Positions 55,043 to 63,742 of a DNA stretch of 64,000 nucleotides are shown here, one piece after another; the stretch's first letter is position 1, and every line of letters begins with the position of its first letter. The stretch is taken from NCBI RefSeq assembly GCF_026183895.1, contig NZ_JAPFQI010000009.1, forward strand, positions 1 to 64,000, written 5' to 3'. The notes below the pieces were generated by a model. That model saw nothing but the letters and a program-made list of their open reading frames with translations, was not told where the DNA came from and made no database searches. Both the position numbers and the translations under genes were made by a program. Source of the DNA: Sabulicella glaciei. GTDB lineage: Bacteria > Pseudomonadota > Alphaproteobacteria > Acetobacterales > Acetobacteraceae.

Positions 55043-55720
55043 TCAGCCGCGCAGCCAGATCGCGTCCTTGACGGCGGAGGCCAGGAAGGCGCGATGCGCC
55101 TCCTCCTGCTCCGACGTCGGGATGATGGGCAGGGGCGTGCGCGGCTGCCGCTCCTCCTGCACCAGCGCGGCGACCATCGGCGCCTCGTCCAGCGCGAGGC
55201 CGCCCTGCCGGCCGCCGCGCAGCTCCAGATAGGCGGAGGCCAACAGGCGCACGTCGAGCAGCGCGTTGTGGGTCGTGCGCTCCGACAGGTCGATGCCGAA
55301 GCGGCGGCACAGCGCGTCCAGGCTGTTGGGCGCACCCGGGAAGCGCTCGCGCGCCAGCACCAGGCTGTCCACCATGCGCGCGGGGTCGAGCGGCGGGAGG
55401 CCGGCCCGCACCAGCTCCGCATCCAGGTGCTTGAAGTCGAAGGGCGCGTTGTGCGCGACGATAGGCGCGTCGGCCAGGAAATCCAGCATCTCCTGCGCCA
55501 CGGCGGCGAAGAGCGGCTTGCCCTGCAGGTCGGCGCGGGTGAAGCCGTGCACGCGCGTGCTTTCCGGCGGCACGTCGCGCTGCGGGTCCACCAGCGTGTG
55601 GAAGTAGCGGCCCGTCGGCAGGAGGTTCACGAGCTCGATCGCCGCGATCTCGATGACGCGGTGGCCTTCCTCCGGCTCGAAGCCGGTGGTCTCGGTGTCG
55701 AGCACGATCTCGCGGGTCAT
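55043..55720 (-). CDS. dnaQ: DNA polymerase III epsilon subunit
   Basis: The proofreading 3-prime to 5-prime exonuclease of the replicative polymerase. The 225-residue product has exonuclease motif I DTETTG (residues 8-13), motif II VAHNAPFDFKHLDAEL, and motif III HNALLDVRLLA with the catalytic Asp, in DEDDh order with a His in RTTHNALLD. The C-terminal EEAHRAFLASAVKDAIWLRG is the alphaproteobacterial tail for polymerase contact. Confidence 0.95.
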   Translation of the reverse strand: MTREIVLDTETTGFEPEEGHRVIEIAAIELVNLLPTGRYFHTLVDPQRDVPPESTRVHGFTRADLQGKPLFAAVAQEMLDFLADAPIVAHNAPFDFKHLDAELVRAGLPPLDPARMVDSLVLARERFPGAPNSLDALCRRFGIDLSERTTHNALLDVRLLASAYLELRGGRQGGLALDEAPMVAALVQEERQPRTPLPIIPTSEQEEAHRAFLASAVKDAIWLRG

Positions 55721-55831
55721 GGTGCTGCCCTCAGGCGCCGGCTCCGCCGGCTTGGCTTGCGCGCCTCAGAGATGGGGCGCGGGTTGTCGGGTTGCGAGGC
55801 GCGCGGCTCGCCCCTTGGGCGCTCAGGTTCG

Positions 55832-56431
55832 TCACAGCCCCTCCTCCCGCAACAGGCGGCGCAGTTGGGCGACCGTGTGGAAGCGCGACAGGCCGGTGCG
55901 GACGACGTAGGTGGCGCGGCGGCGCTTCTCGGCGTCCGGCATCTGGCGGGCGCGGATCGCCTCCAGCCGCGCTGGCGTCATGCCGGGGCGGCGCAGGACG
56001 CGCTGCGCCTGCACCTCTGCCGGTGCGGAAACGACGAAGATGGCGTCGAAGGGAAGCAGGCTTTCGCGCGTCTTTCGCGTCTCGAACAGCAGCGGGATGT
56101 CCAGCACCGCCGCCTTCGCCCTCTGCGCGCGCGCGCGAGCCAGGAAGCGCGCCTCGGCCCGGCGCACCAGCGGGTGGACGATGCGCTCCAGCCGGGTCAG
56201 AGCCGCCGGGTCGGGCAGCACGGCGCGGCGCAGCGCCTCGCGGTTCACCGCGCCGTCGCGCACCGTGCCGGGAAATTCGCGTTCGATGGGCCACACCGCC
56301 GCGCCGCCCTTGGCCTGCAGCGCATGCACCGCCTCGTCCGCGTCGAAGACCGGGATGCGGTGGGAGCGGAAGACGCGGGCGGCGGTGGACTTGCCCATGC
56401 CGATGCCGCCGGTGAGGCCCCACACCTTCAT
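55832..56431 (-). CDS. coaE: Dephospho-CoA kinase
   Basis: The last enzyme of CoA synthesis, adding the 3-prime phosphate. The 199-residue product has the P-loop GLTGGIGMGKST (5-16), PVFDADEAVHALQ, the lid DPAALTRLERIVHPLVRRAE and AVLDIPLLFE. It overlaps aroE by four bases (ATGA). Length and motifs are normal. Confidence 0.95.
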   Translation of the reverse strand: MKVWGLTGGIGMGKSTAARVFRSHRIPVFDADEAVHALQAKGGAAVWPIEREFPGTVRDGAVNREALRRAVLPDPAALTRLERIVHPLVRRAEARFLARARAQRAKAAVLDIPLLFETRKTRESLLPFDAIFVVSAPAEVQAQRVLRRPGMTPARLEAIRARQMPDAEKRRRATYVVRTGLSRFHTVAQLRRLLREEGL

Positions 56432-57252
56432 CGCGGCGGAATGTCGGCGGCGACGGCCTCGCGCAGCGCGTCGTCCACCACCGGGTCGGGGCCGAACCAG
56501 GCGCGGAAGCCCGGCCGCGCCTGATGCAGCAGCATTCCCAGCCCATCCACGCCGCGCAGGCCGCGCCCGCGCGCCGCGCGCAGCAGCGCCGTTTCCAGCG
56601 GCACGTAGACGATGTCCGCCACCACCGCATGGGCGGGCAGGTGGGAGAGGTCCAGCTCCAGCGGCGGCTGCCCCGTCATGCCGAGGCTGGTCGCGTTCAC
56701 GAGCAGCGCCGTTGTCTCCAACCCTGGATGCTCCGCGACCTCCACTGGCCCGCCCAGTGCCTCCGCGAGCGCCTCGGCGCGCGCGCGGGAGCGGTTGACG
56801 AGGGTGAGGCGCGGGCACCCCGCATCGAGCAGCGCCGCCGCGATGGCCCGCGCTGCGCCGCCCGCCCCCAGCACCACGGCAGGGCCGAAAGCGGGGTCGT
56901 GGCCCCCGAGCGACTGGAGGAAGCCGTAGCCATCCGTGCAGTCGCCTTCGATCCCCTCCTCGCGGAAGATCAGCGTGTTCACCGCCCCGGCGCGGCGCGC
57001 GCGGGGGGTGAGCGCATCGGCCAGGGCGAATGCCGCCTCCTTGTGCGGAATGGTGACGTTGCAGCCACGGAACCCGGCGAGGCGCAGCCCGTGCATCGCC
57101 TCGGCGAAATGCTCCGGCCGCACCGGCAGCGGCACATAGGCCGCGTCCAGCCGGTGCCGCGCGATCCAGTGCCCATGGAGACGCGGCGATCGCGAATGCG
57201 CCACCGGCCAGCCCGTCACCCCGGCCAGCATTGCCTTGCCGGTCAGCGGCAC
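56428..57252 (-). CDS. aroE: Shikimate dehydrogenase (GTG start)
   Basis: Reduces 3-dehydroshikimate with NADPH. The 274-residue product, from GTG (MPLTGKAMLAGVTGWPVAHS), has SRSPRLHGHW at the substrate site, GCNVTIPHKEAAFALAD with the catalytic Lys, VVLGAGGAARAIAAAL (Rossmann GxGGxx) and LVNRSRARAEAL. The first GTG nearer the stop of the upstream spacer was rejected in favour of the one with GGGGA upstream. It begins a coupled block aroE-coaE. Confidence 0.93.
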   Translation of the reverse strand: MPLTGKAMLAGVTGWPVAHSRSPRLHGHWIARHRLDAAYVPLPVRPEHFAEAMHGLRLAGFRGCNVTIPHKEAAFALADALTPRARRAGAVNTLIFREEGIEGDCTDGYGFLQSLGGHDPAFGPAVVLGAGGAARAIAAALLDAGCPRLTLVNRSRARAEALAEALGGPVEVAEHPGLETTALLVNATSLGMTGQPPLELDLSHLPAHAVVADIVYVPLETALLRAARGRGLRGVDGLGMLLHQARPGFRAWFGPDPVVDDALREAVAADIPPR

Positions 57253-57388
57253 AGCCGATCCCCGCCGCACGGCCAAGGCCGTCCGGCCGCAACGCGGTCG
57301 GCGCCGACAGACCAACTGATCAGCCGGCGCAGCAGGGGCGCGGCGAAGCCCGGCGGCCGGGGGCCGCGCCCGGCGCCTGAGGGCACAA

Positions 57389-57817
57389 TCAAATGGCGAC
57401 GCTCGGAACGAGCGTCGCCTGCATGGCGGCGCAGAGCACCTCTGCCCCATCCTCGCCGCGCATCCACACCTCGGCGCGGGCCACGGTGAGGGTGCGGCCG
57501 GGCTTCAGCACCTCGGCACGGGCGATGGCGAGCATGCCGCGCGCGGGGCGCAGGAAGTTCACCTTCAGCTCGGCCGTCAGCACTTCCTGCCCCGCGGGTA
57601 ACAACGACAGGGTGGCGTAGCCGCAGGCATTGTCGGCCAGCGTCGTCAACACTCCGGCATGGAGGAAGCCGTGCTGCTGCGTCATCGTCTTGCGGAACGG
57701 CGCCTCGATCACGCAGCGTCCCGGCCGCACCTCGGCGATGCGCGCCTCGATCACGCGCATCAGCCCCTGCTGCGCAAAGCTCGCCTCGATGCGGCGCTGC
57801 AGTTCCTCATGGGCCAT
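57389..57817 (-). CDS. PaaI-like hotdog thioesterase
   Basis: A 142-residue single-hotdog protein. It shows QHGFLHAGVLTTLADNACGY, the PaaI-type active site (HGGxxxxLxDxxxG form, here HAG), then LTAELKVNFLRPARG. Acyl-CoA substrate is not known. It is followed in the same direction by 136 bases without a gene before aroE; maf, which often sits in this neighbourhood, is absent here. Confidence 0.88.
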   Translation of the reverse strand: MAHEELQRRIEASFAQQGLMRVIEARIAEVRPGRCVIEAPFRKTMTQQHGFLHAGVLTTLADNACGYATLSLLPAGQEVLTAELKVNFLRPARGMLAIARAEVLKPGRTLTVARAEVWMRGEDGAEVLCAAMQATLVPSVAI

Positions 57818-57820
57818 GCG

Positions 57821-58567
57821 TCAAAGCTTCCAGCCGGTGTGGAGGGCGACGATGCCGCCCGACAGGTTGCGATAGGCCACCCGCTCCAGCCCCGCCTCGC
57901 GCATCATCGCAGCCAGGGTCTCCTGGTCGGGGAAGGTGCGGATGCTTTCGGCGAGGTAGCGGTAGCTCTCGGCATCGCCGGCCAGGCGCTGGCCCATGCG
58001 CGGCAGCACCTTGAAGCTCCAGGCGTCGTAGAGCGGCTCCAGTGCCGAAACCTCCAGGCGGGAGAATTCCAGCACATGCGCCCGCCCGCCGGGCTTCAGC
58101 ACGCGCCGCATCTCGCGAAGCACCGCGCCCTTGTTGGTGCAGTTCCGGAGTCCGAAGGCCATGGTGATCTTGTGGACGGAGGAATCGGGCAGCGGCAGCC
58201 GCTCCGCATCGGCGCACACGAAGTCGAGCCCGGCGACGAGGCCGCGCTCCGCCGCCCGGTCGCGCCCCACCCGCAGCATCTCGTCGTTGATGTCGGAGCA
58301 GAGGACACGCCCCGCCCCGCGCTGCAGCGCCAGGAAGGAGATGTCGCCCGTCCCGCCCGCGAGGTCGAGCAGGGTCTCGTTCGGGCGCGGCGCCACGGCG
58401 TTGATCAGGATGCGCTTCCACACGCGATGGATGCCGAGCGACATGGCATCGTTCATCAGGTCGTAGCGCGGGGCCACGCTGTCGAAGACGCGGCGGACCA
58501 GCCCCGCCTTTTCCCCGGCCGGGACCTCGCGGAAGCCGAAATCGGTGGTGCGGTCGTCGGATGTCAT
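57821..58567 (-). CDS. ubiE: Ubiquinone/menaquinone methyltransferase UbiE
   Basis: A SAM-dependent C-methyltransferase. The 248-residue product begins [20 protein letters not shown], has [20 protein letters not shown], motif [14 protein letters not shown], and [20 protein letters not shown]. The start is supported by family length. It is divergent from mutM (66-base gap), the usual arrangement in many alphaproteobacteria. In an aerobe the role would be ubiquinone biosynthesis. Confidence 0.94.
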   Translation of the reverse strand: MTSDDRTTDFGFREVPAGEKAGLVRRVFDSVAPRYDLMNDAMSLGIHRVWKRILINAVAPRPNETLLDLAGGTGDISFLALQRGAGRVLCSDINDEMLRVGRDRAAERGLVAGLDFVCADAERLPLPDSSVHKITMAFGLRNCTNKGAVLREMRRVLKPGGRAHVLEFSRLEVSALEPLYDAWSFKVLPRMGQRLAGDAESYRYLAESIRTFPDQETLAAMMREAGLERVAYRNLSGGIVALHTGWKL

Positions 58568-58633
58568 GCCCCGCCAGCATAGGGGGGACGGGACGCCCTT
58601 GCCACCCGCGCCGCCCCGCGCCAAACCGCCCCG

Positions 58634-59530
58634 ATGCCCGAGCTCCCGGAGGTCGAGACGGTGATGCGCGGCCTCGACGCCGTGCTGACCGGAGAGGTGA
58701 TCCGCACCGCCGAGACGCGGCGCGACGGGTTGCGCTGGCCCTTCCCGAACGGCATGGCCGCGGCGCTGCAAGGCGCGCGGGTGGAGGGGTTCCGGCGGCG
58801 CGGCAAGTACATGCTGATGCGGCTGGCGGACCGGCCCACCCTGCTGATCCACCTGGGCATGTCCGGGCGCATGGTGGCCCGTCGCCTGGGCGCGCCGCCC
58901 GTCCCGTCCCTGGGCAGGCAGGGTGCCGCCTCCGACGCGCGCGGCCACAACAACCCGCCCGAGGCGCACGAGCATGTCGTGCTGGAAACGGAAGGCGGCT
59001 GGCGCGTCGGCTTCGTGGACCCGCGCCGCTTCGGGTGCATGGACTTTGCCCCGCGCGAGGCGGAGGACAGCCACCCCCTCCTCGCCGGCATGGGGCCGGA
59101 GCCGCTGGAAGAGGCGTTCGACGTCGCGGTGCTGGAAGCGGCCCTGGCCGGGCGGCGCACCCCGATCAAGGCGGCGCTGCTGGACCAGCGCATCGTGGCC
59201 GGGCTGGGCAACATCTACGTGTGCGAGGCGCTGTTCCGCGCCGAGATCGCGCCCACGCGCCTCGCCACCACCGTGCCGGGCCCGGACGCCGCGCGGCTGG
59301 TGCCCGCGATCAAGGCGGTGCTGGCGGAGGCCATCGCGGCCGGCGGCTCCTCCCTGCGGGACTACGTGCGTGCGGATGGCGAGGTCGGCTTCTTCCAGGA
59401 GCGCTTCGACGTCTACGACCGCGAGGGGCAGCCCTGCCGCCTTTGCCCGGGGCCGGATGGCTGCCCCGGCATCGCCCGGCTTGTGCAGTCTGGCCGTTCG
59501 ACCTTCTACTGCCCGCAAACCCAGAGATAA
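58634..59530 (+). CDS. mutM: Formamidopyrimidine-DNA glycosylase MutM
   Basis: Removes oxidised purines (8-oxoG). The 298-residue protein starts with the catalytic [14 protein letters not shown] (Pro2 and Glu3), and has [19 protein letters not shown] and [16 protein letters not shown]. The C-terminal zinc finger has CRLC, then GRSTFYC but ends PQTQR: the fourth Cys of the usual CxxC is Thr. An extra Cys lies in PDGCPG. The catalytic residues are intact, so activity is likely; zinc binding is uncertain. Confidence 0.93.
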   Translation: MPELPEVETVMRGLDAVLTGEVIRTAETRRDGLRWPFPNGMAAALQGARVEGFRRRGKYMLMRLADRPTLLIHLGMSGRMVARRLGAPPVPSLGRQGAASDARGHNNPPEAHEHVVLETEGGWRVGFVDPRRFGCMDFAPREAEDSHPLLAGMGPEPLEEAFDVAVLEAALAGRRTPIKAALLDQRIVAGLGNIYVCEALFRAEIAPTRLATTVPGPDAARLVPAIKAVLAEAIAAGGSSLRDYVRADGEVGFFQERFDVYDREGQPCRLCPGPDGCPGIARLVQSGRSTFYCPQTQR

Positions 59531-59538
59531 GGACGCCC

Positions 59539-60312
59539 ATGGCCTTCGAGATGATCCTGACCGAGACGCATGGCCGCACGGCCCTGATCCGCCTCAACCG
59601 CCCGCAGGCGCTGAATGCCCTGTGCGACGGGCTGATGGCCGAGATGGCCGAGGCGCTGGCCGGGTTCGACCGGGACGACAACATCGCGGCCATCGTCATC
59701 ACGGGCAGCGAGAAGGCCTTCGCTGCCGGCGCCGACATCAAGGAGATGAAGGACCGCACCTTCCCTGGCGTGCTGGCCGAGGACTTCATCGGCAAGTGGG
59801 AGGCGGTGACGACGATCCGCAAGCCGGTGATCGCGGCCGTGTCCGGCTTCGCCCTGGGGGGCGGCTGCGAGCTGGCGATGATGTGCGACATGATCATCGC
59901 GTCCGACACGGCGAAGTTCGGCCAGCCGGAGATCAACCTCGGCATCATCCCCGGCGCCGGCGGCACGCAGCGCCTGACCCGCGCCGTGGGCAAGAGCAAG
60001 GCGATGGACCTGGTGCTGACCGGCCGCATGATGGACGCGCAGGAGGCGGAGCGCGCCGGCCTTGTCGCCCGCATCGTCCCGGCGGCCGACCTCCTCGCCG
60101 AGGCGCTGAAGGTCGCGGAGAAGATCGGCCAGTTGTCCGGCCCCTCCGTCGCCACGGCCAAGCAGGCGGTCAACGTCGCCTTCGAGACGACGCTGCGCGA
60201 GGGGGTGCGCTTCGAGCGCGGCGTGTTCTACGCCCTCTTCGCCACGGAGGATCAGAAGGAGGGCATGGGCGCCTTCGCCGAGAAGCGGAAGCCGGCCTTC
60301 CGCAACCGCTAG
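59539..60312 (+). CDS. Enoyl-CoA hydratase
   Basis: A crotonase-family hydratase. The 257-residue product has the oxyanion-loop [12 protein letters not shown], the catalytic Glu pair E111 ([11 protein letters not shown]) and E131 ([16 protein letters not shown]), and the C-terminal [18 protein letters not shown] typical of the enzyme. It follows mutM by eight bases. It probably serves fatty-acid beta-oxidation. Confidence 0.93.
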   Translation: MAFEMILTETHGRTALIRLNRPQALNALCDGLMAEMAEALAGFDRDDNIAAIVITGSEKAFAAGADIKEMKDRTFPGVLAEDFIGKWEAVTTIRKPVIAAVSGFALGGGCELAMMCDMIIASDTAKFGQPEINLGIIPGAGGTQRLTRAVGKSKAMDLVLTGRMMDAQEAERAGLVARIVPAADLLAEALKVAEKIGQLSGPSVATAKQAVNVAFETTLREGVRFERGVFYALFATEDQKEGMGAFAEKRKPAFRNR

Positions 60313-60420
60313 GGCGCCGCGTGCTTGACGCGGCGGGGCAGGGGTCCTAGAACCCCGGCCTCCCGCGACGGGCACGCCCGCCGCCCCCGTACACCCGAGA
60401 AGCAAGTTCACCGATCGCCC

Positions 60421-60696
60421 ATGGCCAACACCGCTTCCGCGCGCAAGCGCATCCGCCAGACCGAGAAGCGCACCGAGCGCAACCGCATGCGCCGCTCGCG
60501 CGTGCGGACCTTCCTGCGGAAGGTTGAGCTGGCCCTGGCCGGTGGCGACAAGGAAGGCGCGCAGACCGCCTTCCAGGCGGCGGCGCCGGAGATGCAGCGC
60601 GCCGTTTCCAAGGGTGTGCTGCACCGCAACACCGTGGCCCGCAAGCTGTCCCGCCTGTCCGCCCGTATCAAGGCGGCCGCGGTCAAGACGGCCTGA
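60421..60696 (+). CDS. rpsT: 30S ribosomal protein S20
   Basis: S20 binds 16S rRNA early in assembly. The 91-residue product starts [20 protein letters not shown], ends with [15 protein letters not shown], and has the usual all-helical Lys/Arg-rich composition. It lies just before dnaA, as in many alphaproteobacteria. Confidence 0.97.
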   Translation: MANTASARKRIRQTEKRTERNRMRRSRVRTFLRKVELALAGGDKEGAQTAFQAAAPEMQRAVSKGVLHRNTVARKLSRLSARIKAAAVKTA

Positions 60697-60730
60697 TTCC
60701 AACCAACTAACCATCTGCGAAGCTGCAATC

Positions 60731-60756
60731 ACCGGTAAGCCATCTGGCTTTCCGGT
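60731..60756 (+). terminator. Hairpin after rpsT
   Basis: Arms ACCGG-T-AAGCC and GGCTT-T-CCGGT pair with one T.T mismatch around ATCT, followed by GCTTTCGCTTGCC. It lies 34 bases past the rpsT stop and probably ends its transcript, though the T-tract is poor. Confidence 0.5.
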
Positions 60757-60825
60757 GCTTTCGCTTGCCTGCGCTGTAACCTTTCTGAAACGCGTCTTGT
60801 TTGCCACAGGTGTGGCCTCTCCCCG

Positions 60826-60834
60826 TTATCCACA
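60826..60834 (+). promoter_or_regulatory. Consensus DnaA box
   Basis: TTATCCACA is a perfect match to the DnaA-box consensus. It is 96 bases before the dnaA start. Weaker relatives lie at 60,800-60,808 (TTTGCCACA) and on the other strand at 60,811-60,819. The most likely role is autoregulation of dnaA; an origin function is possible but unproven. Confidence 0.75.
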
Positions 60835-60929
60835 GGGGGTAGGCGTTTTTTTCCGGGGCCGGACGCGTTAGCCTGACCAGGAGGGACCCTTGGCATGTTG
60901 CCGAAGGGTGGTGCTGTCGAAAGGGGCCG

Positions 60930-62402
60930 ATGAGCGGAATGGAGACAGCGCCGGACGATTTTTCCCGTCCTGGGACCGAAGCGGTTTCCGTCGCGGCCGG
61001 TGACCTTGCCACCGCCTGGGCGCGCATCCGCGGCCGGCTGCGGCAGGAAGTGGGGGATGTCGAGTACCGGACCTGGCTGCGCCAGATGACGCTGGGTGGC
61101 ATCGAGGACGGCACCGCCCTCGTTTCCCTGCCGACCCGCTTCCTGCGCGACTGGGTGCGCGACCATTACGGCGACCGTCTGCGCCTGCTGGTCCAGGCCG
61201 AGATGCCGGGGCTGCGCGGGGTCGAGCTTCGCGTCGCCTCTGCCCGCCCTGCCACGGCCGAGGCCGCCGCCCCCGCCGCCGAGATGCCGCTGGCCGAGAG
61301 CCTCCTGGCCCCGCCCGCGCCGCCTGTTCCTGCCATGCCGGCGGCCGCCGCCGGCAATGGGGCGGGGGGGAATGAGTGGGTCGCGCCGCTCGACCCGCGC
61401 TACACCTTCGACACCTTTGTGGTGGGCAAGCCCAACGAGTTCGCCCATGCCTGCGCCCGCCGCGTCGCCGAGGCGCCGGCCGTGGCCGGGTTCAACCCCC
61501 TCTTCCTGTATGGCGGGGTGGGGCTGGGCAAGACGCACCTGATGCACGCCATCGCCTGGGCGCTGCGCGAGGGAAACCCGCAACTTCCGGTCGCCTACAT
61601 GTCGGCCGAGAAGTTCATGTATCGCTTCATCGCCGCGCTGCGCTCGCACAACACGACGGAGTTCAAGACCCAGCTCCGTTCCGTGCAGGTGCTGATGGTG
61701 GACGACCTGCAGTTCCTGATCGGCAAAGACAACACGCAGGAGGAATTCTTCCACACCTTCAACGCGCTGATCGACGCCGGCAAGCAGATCATCCTGTCCG
61801 CCGACAAGGCGCCGACCGACCTGTCGGGCATCGAGGACCGCCTGCGGACCCGGCTTTCCGCCGGCATCGTGGCCGACCTGCACGCCACCACCTACGAGTT
61901 GCGCCTGTCGATCCTCCAGGCCAAGGCGCATGATGCCGGGGTGGAAATCCCGCCGCGGGTGCTGGAATTGCTGGCCCGCAAGATCGCCTCCAACGTGCGC
62001 GACCTGGAGGGGGCGCTGAACCGCATCGTCGCCCATGCCCAGCTCTTCGGGCGGCCGATCACGCTGGAAACGGCGCCGGAGGTCCTGGCGGACATCCTGC
62101 GCTCCCACGACCGCAAGCTCTCCATCGACGACATCCAGCGCAAGGTGGCCGAGCATTACAACATGCGCCTGACGGAGATGGCCTCGGCCCGCCGCTCCCG
62201 CGCCGTGGCGCGGCCGCGCCAGGTGGCGATGTTCCTGTCCAAGCAGCTGACCCAGCGCTCCCTGCCCGAGATCGGCCGGAAATTCGGCAACCGGGACCAC
62301 ACGACGGTGCTGCACGCGGTGAACAAGGTGACCGAGCTCATGGAGGCGGATGCCGCCTTCGCCGAGGAGGTCACGCTGATCCGCAAGATGCTCGAGACCT
62401 GA
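60930..62402 (+). CDS. dnaA: Chromosomal replication initiator DnaA
   Basis: Opens the origin and loads DnaB. The 490-residue protein has domain I (WARIRGRLRQEVGDVEYRTW), a Pro/Ala-rich linker (about 108-145), the AAA+ domain with Walker A GGVGLGKT at 195-202 and MVDDLQFL Walker B, and domain IV with MAMFLSKQLT-like RQVAMFLSKQLTQRSLPEIG and GNRDHTTVLHAVNKV. Initiator-specific motif and arginine finger region DRLRTRLSAG are present. AAGGGG precedes the start. Confidence 0.98.
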   Translation: MSGMETAPDDFSRPGTEAVSVAAGDLATAWARIRGRLRQEVGDVEYRTWLRQMTLGGIEDGTALVSLPTRFLRDWVRDHYGDRLRLLVQAEMPGLRGVELRVASARPATAEAAAPAAEMPLAESLLAPPAPPVPAMPAAAAGNGAGGNEWVAPLDPRYTFDTFVVGKPNEFAHACARRVAEAPAVAGFNPLFLYGGVGLGKTHLMHAIAWALREGNPQLPVAYMSAEKFMYRFIAALRSHNTTEFKTQLRSVQVLMVDDLQFLIGKDNTQEEFFHTFNALIDAGKQIILSADKAPTDLSGIEDRLRTRLSAGIVADLHATTYELRLSILQAKAHDAGVEIPPRVLELLARKIASNVRDLEGALNRIVAHAQLFGRPITLETAPEVLADILRSHDRKLSIDDIQRKVAEHYNMRLTEMASARRSRAVARPRQVAMFLSKQLTQRSLPEIGRKFGNRDHTTVLHAVNKVTELMEADAAFAEEVTLIRKMLET

Positions 62403-62501
62403 AGCGGGGGGAGGGGGGCCGCGCGCCCCTTGGGGCCGCGGGGCCTCCCTGCTAAAGGGAATCCGGAAAATCAGCACGAGAAGCCTGGGGGACAGGGCAC
62501 C

Positions 62502-63629
62502 ATGAAGTTCAGCGTCGAGCGCGCCATCCTGCTCAAGGCCCTGGCCCACACGCAGTCGGTGGTGGAGAAGCGCAACACCATCCCCATCCTCGCCAATGTC
62601 CTGCTGGATGCGCGCGAAGGCGGGCTGAAGCTGACCGCGACCGACATGGAGATCGCCATCGTCGAGGAGGTGCCCGGCGTGCAGGTCAGCCGCCCCGGCC
62701 GCACCACCGCCCCGGCCGCGACGCTGTACGAGATCGTCCGCAAGCTGCCTGACGGCGCGACGATCGAGCTGGACCACAAGGGCGGCGACGCCCCCCTGGC
62801 CCTGCGCGCGGGCCGCTTCCAGACCAGCCTGTCCGTCCTCCCTGTCGAGGATTACCCGGCCATGACCGAGGGGGCGCTGCCCCACGGCTTCCGGCTGGAG
62901 GCGGCGCGGCTGCGCGGCCTGATCGATCGGACGCGCTTCGCCATCTCGACGGAGGAGACGCGCTACTACCTGAACGGCATCTACCTCCACGCCGCCGAGG
63001 TGGAGGGCCGCAAGGTCCTGCGCGCCGCCGCGACGGACGGGCACCGCCTCGCCCGCGTCGAGGAGGACCTGCCGGAGGGCGCGGGCGGGATGCCCGGCGT
63101 CATCGTCCCCCGCAAGACCGTGGCCGAGCTGCGCAAGCTGGCCGAGGAAACGCGCGACGAGATCGAGGTCCGCCTTTCCGAAACCAAGATCTCCTTCCGG
63201 ATCGGCTCCGTCGTGCTCACCTCCAAGCTGATCGACGGCACCTTCCCGGATTACGAGCGCGTCATTCCCAAGGCGAATGACAAGGTGATGGAGGTGGACA
63301 CCAAGGGCTTCGCCCAGGCGGTGGACCGCGTGGCCGCCATCTCCAGCGAGCGCTCCCGCCCGGTGAAGCTTTCCCTCGGCAAGGACTACCTGGAACTGAC
63401 GGCCAACAGCGCCGAGGCCGGCAATGCGCGCGAGGAGCTGGACGGGGACCTCGTCCGCTACGATGCCACGCCGCTGGAGATCGGCTTCCAGGCCCGCTAC
63501 CTCGCCGACATCACGGGCCAGGTCGGCGAAACGCTGGTCTTCCGCTTCTCCGACGGCTCCGCCCCCACGGTGGTGCAGGACAAGGCGGATGACGGCGCGC
63601 TCTATGTCCTGATGCCGATGCGGGTCTGA
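62502..63629 (+). CDS. dnaN: DNA polymerase III beta clamp
   Basis: The sliding clamp. The start MKFSVERAILLKALAHTQSV and 375 residues fit the family; blocks are KRNTIPILANVLLDA, MEIAIVEEVPGVQV, ISTEETRYYLNGIYLHA and DGHRLARVE. It lies 99 bases after dnaA, in a GC-rich gap, and 113 before recF. Length and motifs are ordinary. Confidence 0.97.
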   Translation: MKFSVERAILLKALAHTQSVVEKRNTIPILANVLLDAREGGLKLTATDMEIAIVEEVPGVQVSRPGRTTAPAATLYEIVRKLPDGATIELDHKGGDAPLALRAGRFQTSLSVLPVEDYPAMTEGALPHGFRLEAARLRGLIDRTRFAISTEETRYYLNGIYLHAAEVEGRKVLRAAATDGHRLARVEEDLPEGAGGMPGVIVPRKTVAELRKLAEETRDEIEVRLSETKISFRIGSVVLTSKLIDGTFPDYERVIPKANDKVMEVDTKGFAQAVDRVAAISSERSRPVKLSLGKDYLELTANSAEAGNAREELDGDLVRYDATPLEIGFQARYLADITGQVGETLVFRFSDGSAPTVVQDKADDGALYVLMPMRV

Positions 63630-63742
63630 CGCCGACGGCCTTGCTGCGAAACGAAGCGGGGATCCCCATATACGGGCCTTGATCCTCGCAACGGGCGCCA
63701 CCCGGCGGAGCCACGCTTCGCCGGGCCGCCAAAGGCGTCTGG

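Larger units (their letters stand above)
60697..60929. other. rpsT-dnaA intergenic region
   Basis: 233 bases with a hairpin at 60,731 and DnaA-box-like sequences near 60,800-60,834. The stretch is less GC-rich than most of the window and includes GCGTTTTTTTCCGG at about 60,843. It must hold the dnaA promoter; candidate boxes are too few to call an origin. Confidence 0.6.

Noticed and set aside
55037-56524. Plus-strand open frame of about 495 codons opposite dnaQ and coaE
   Set aside because: Antisense shadow with no motif; the minus-strand genes are certain.
60697-60929. Origin of replication before dnaA
   Set aside because: Only one perfect DnaA box and no repeated AT-rich units were seen; alphaproteobacterial origins are often elsewhere. 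Kept as a regulatory region only.
60729-63701. Minus-strand open frame of about 990 codons opposite dnaA and dnaN
   Set aside because: Same reason: it mirrors dnaA/dnaN, has repetitive composition and no domain.
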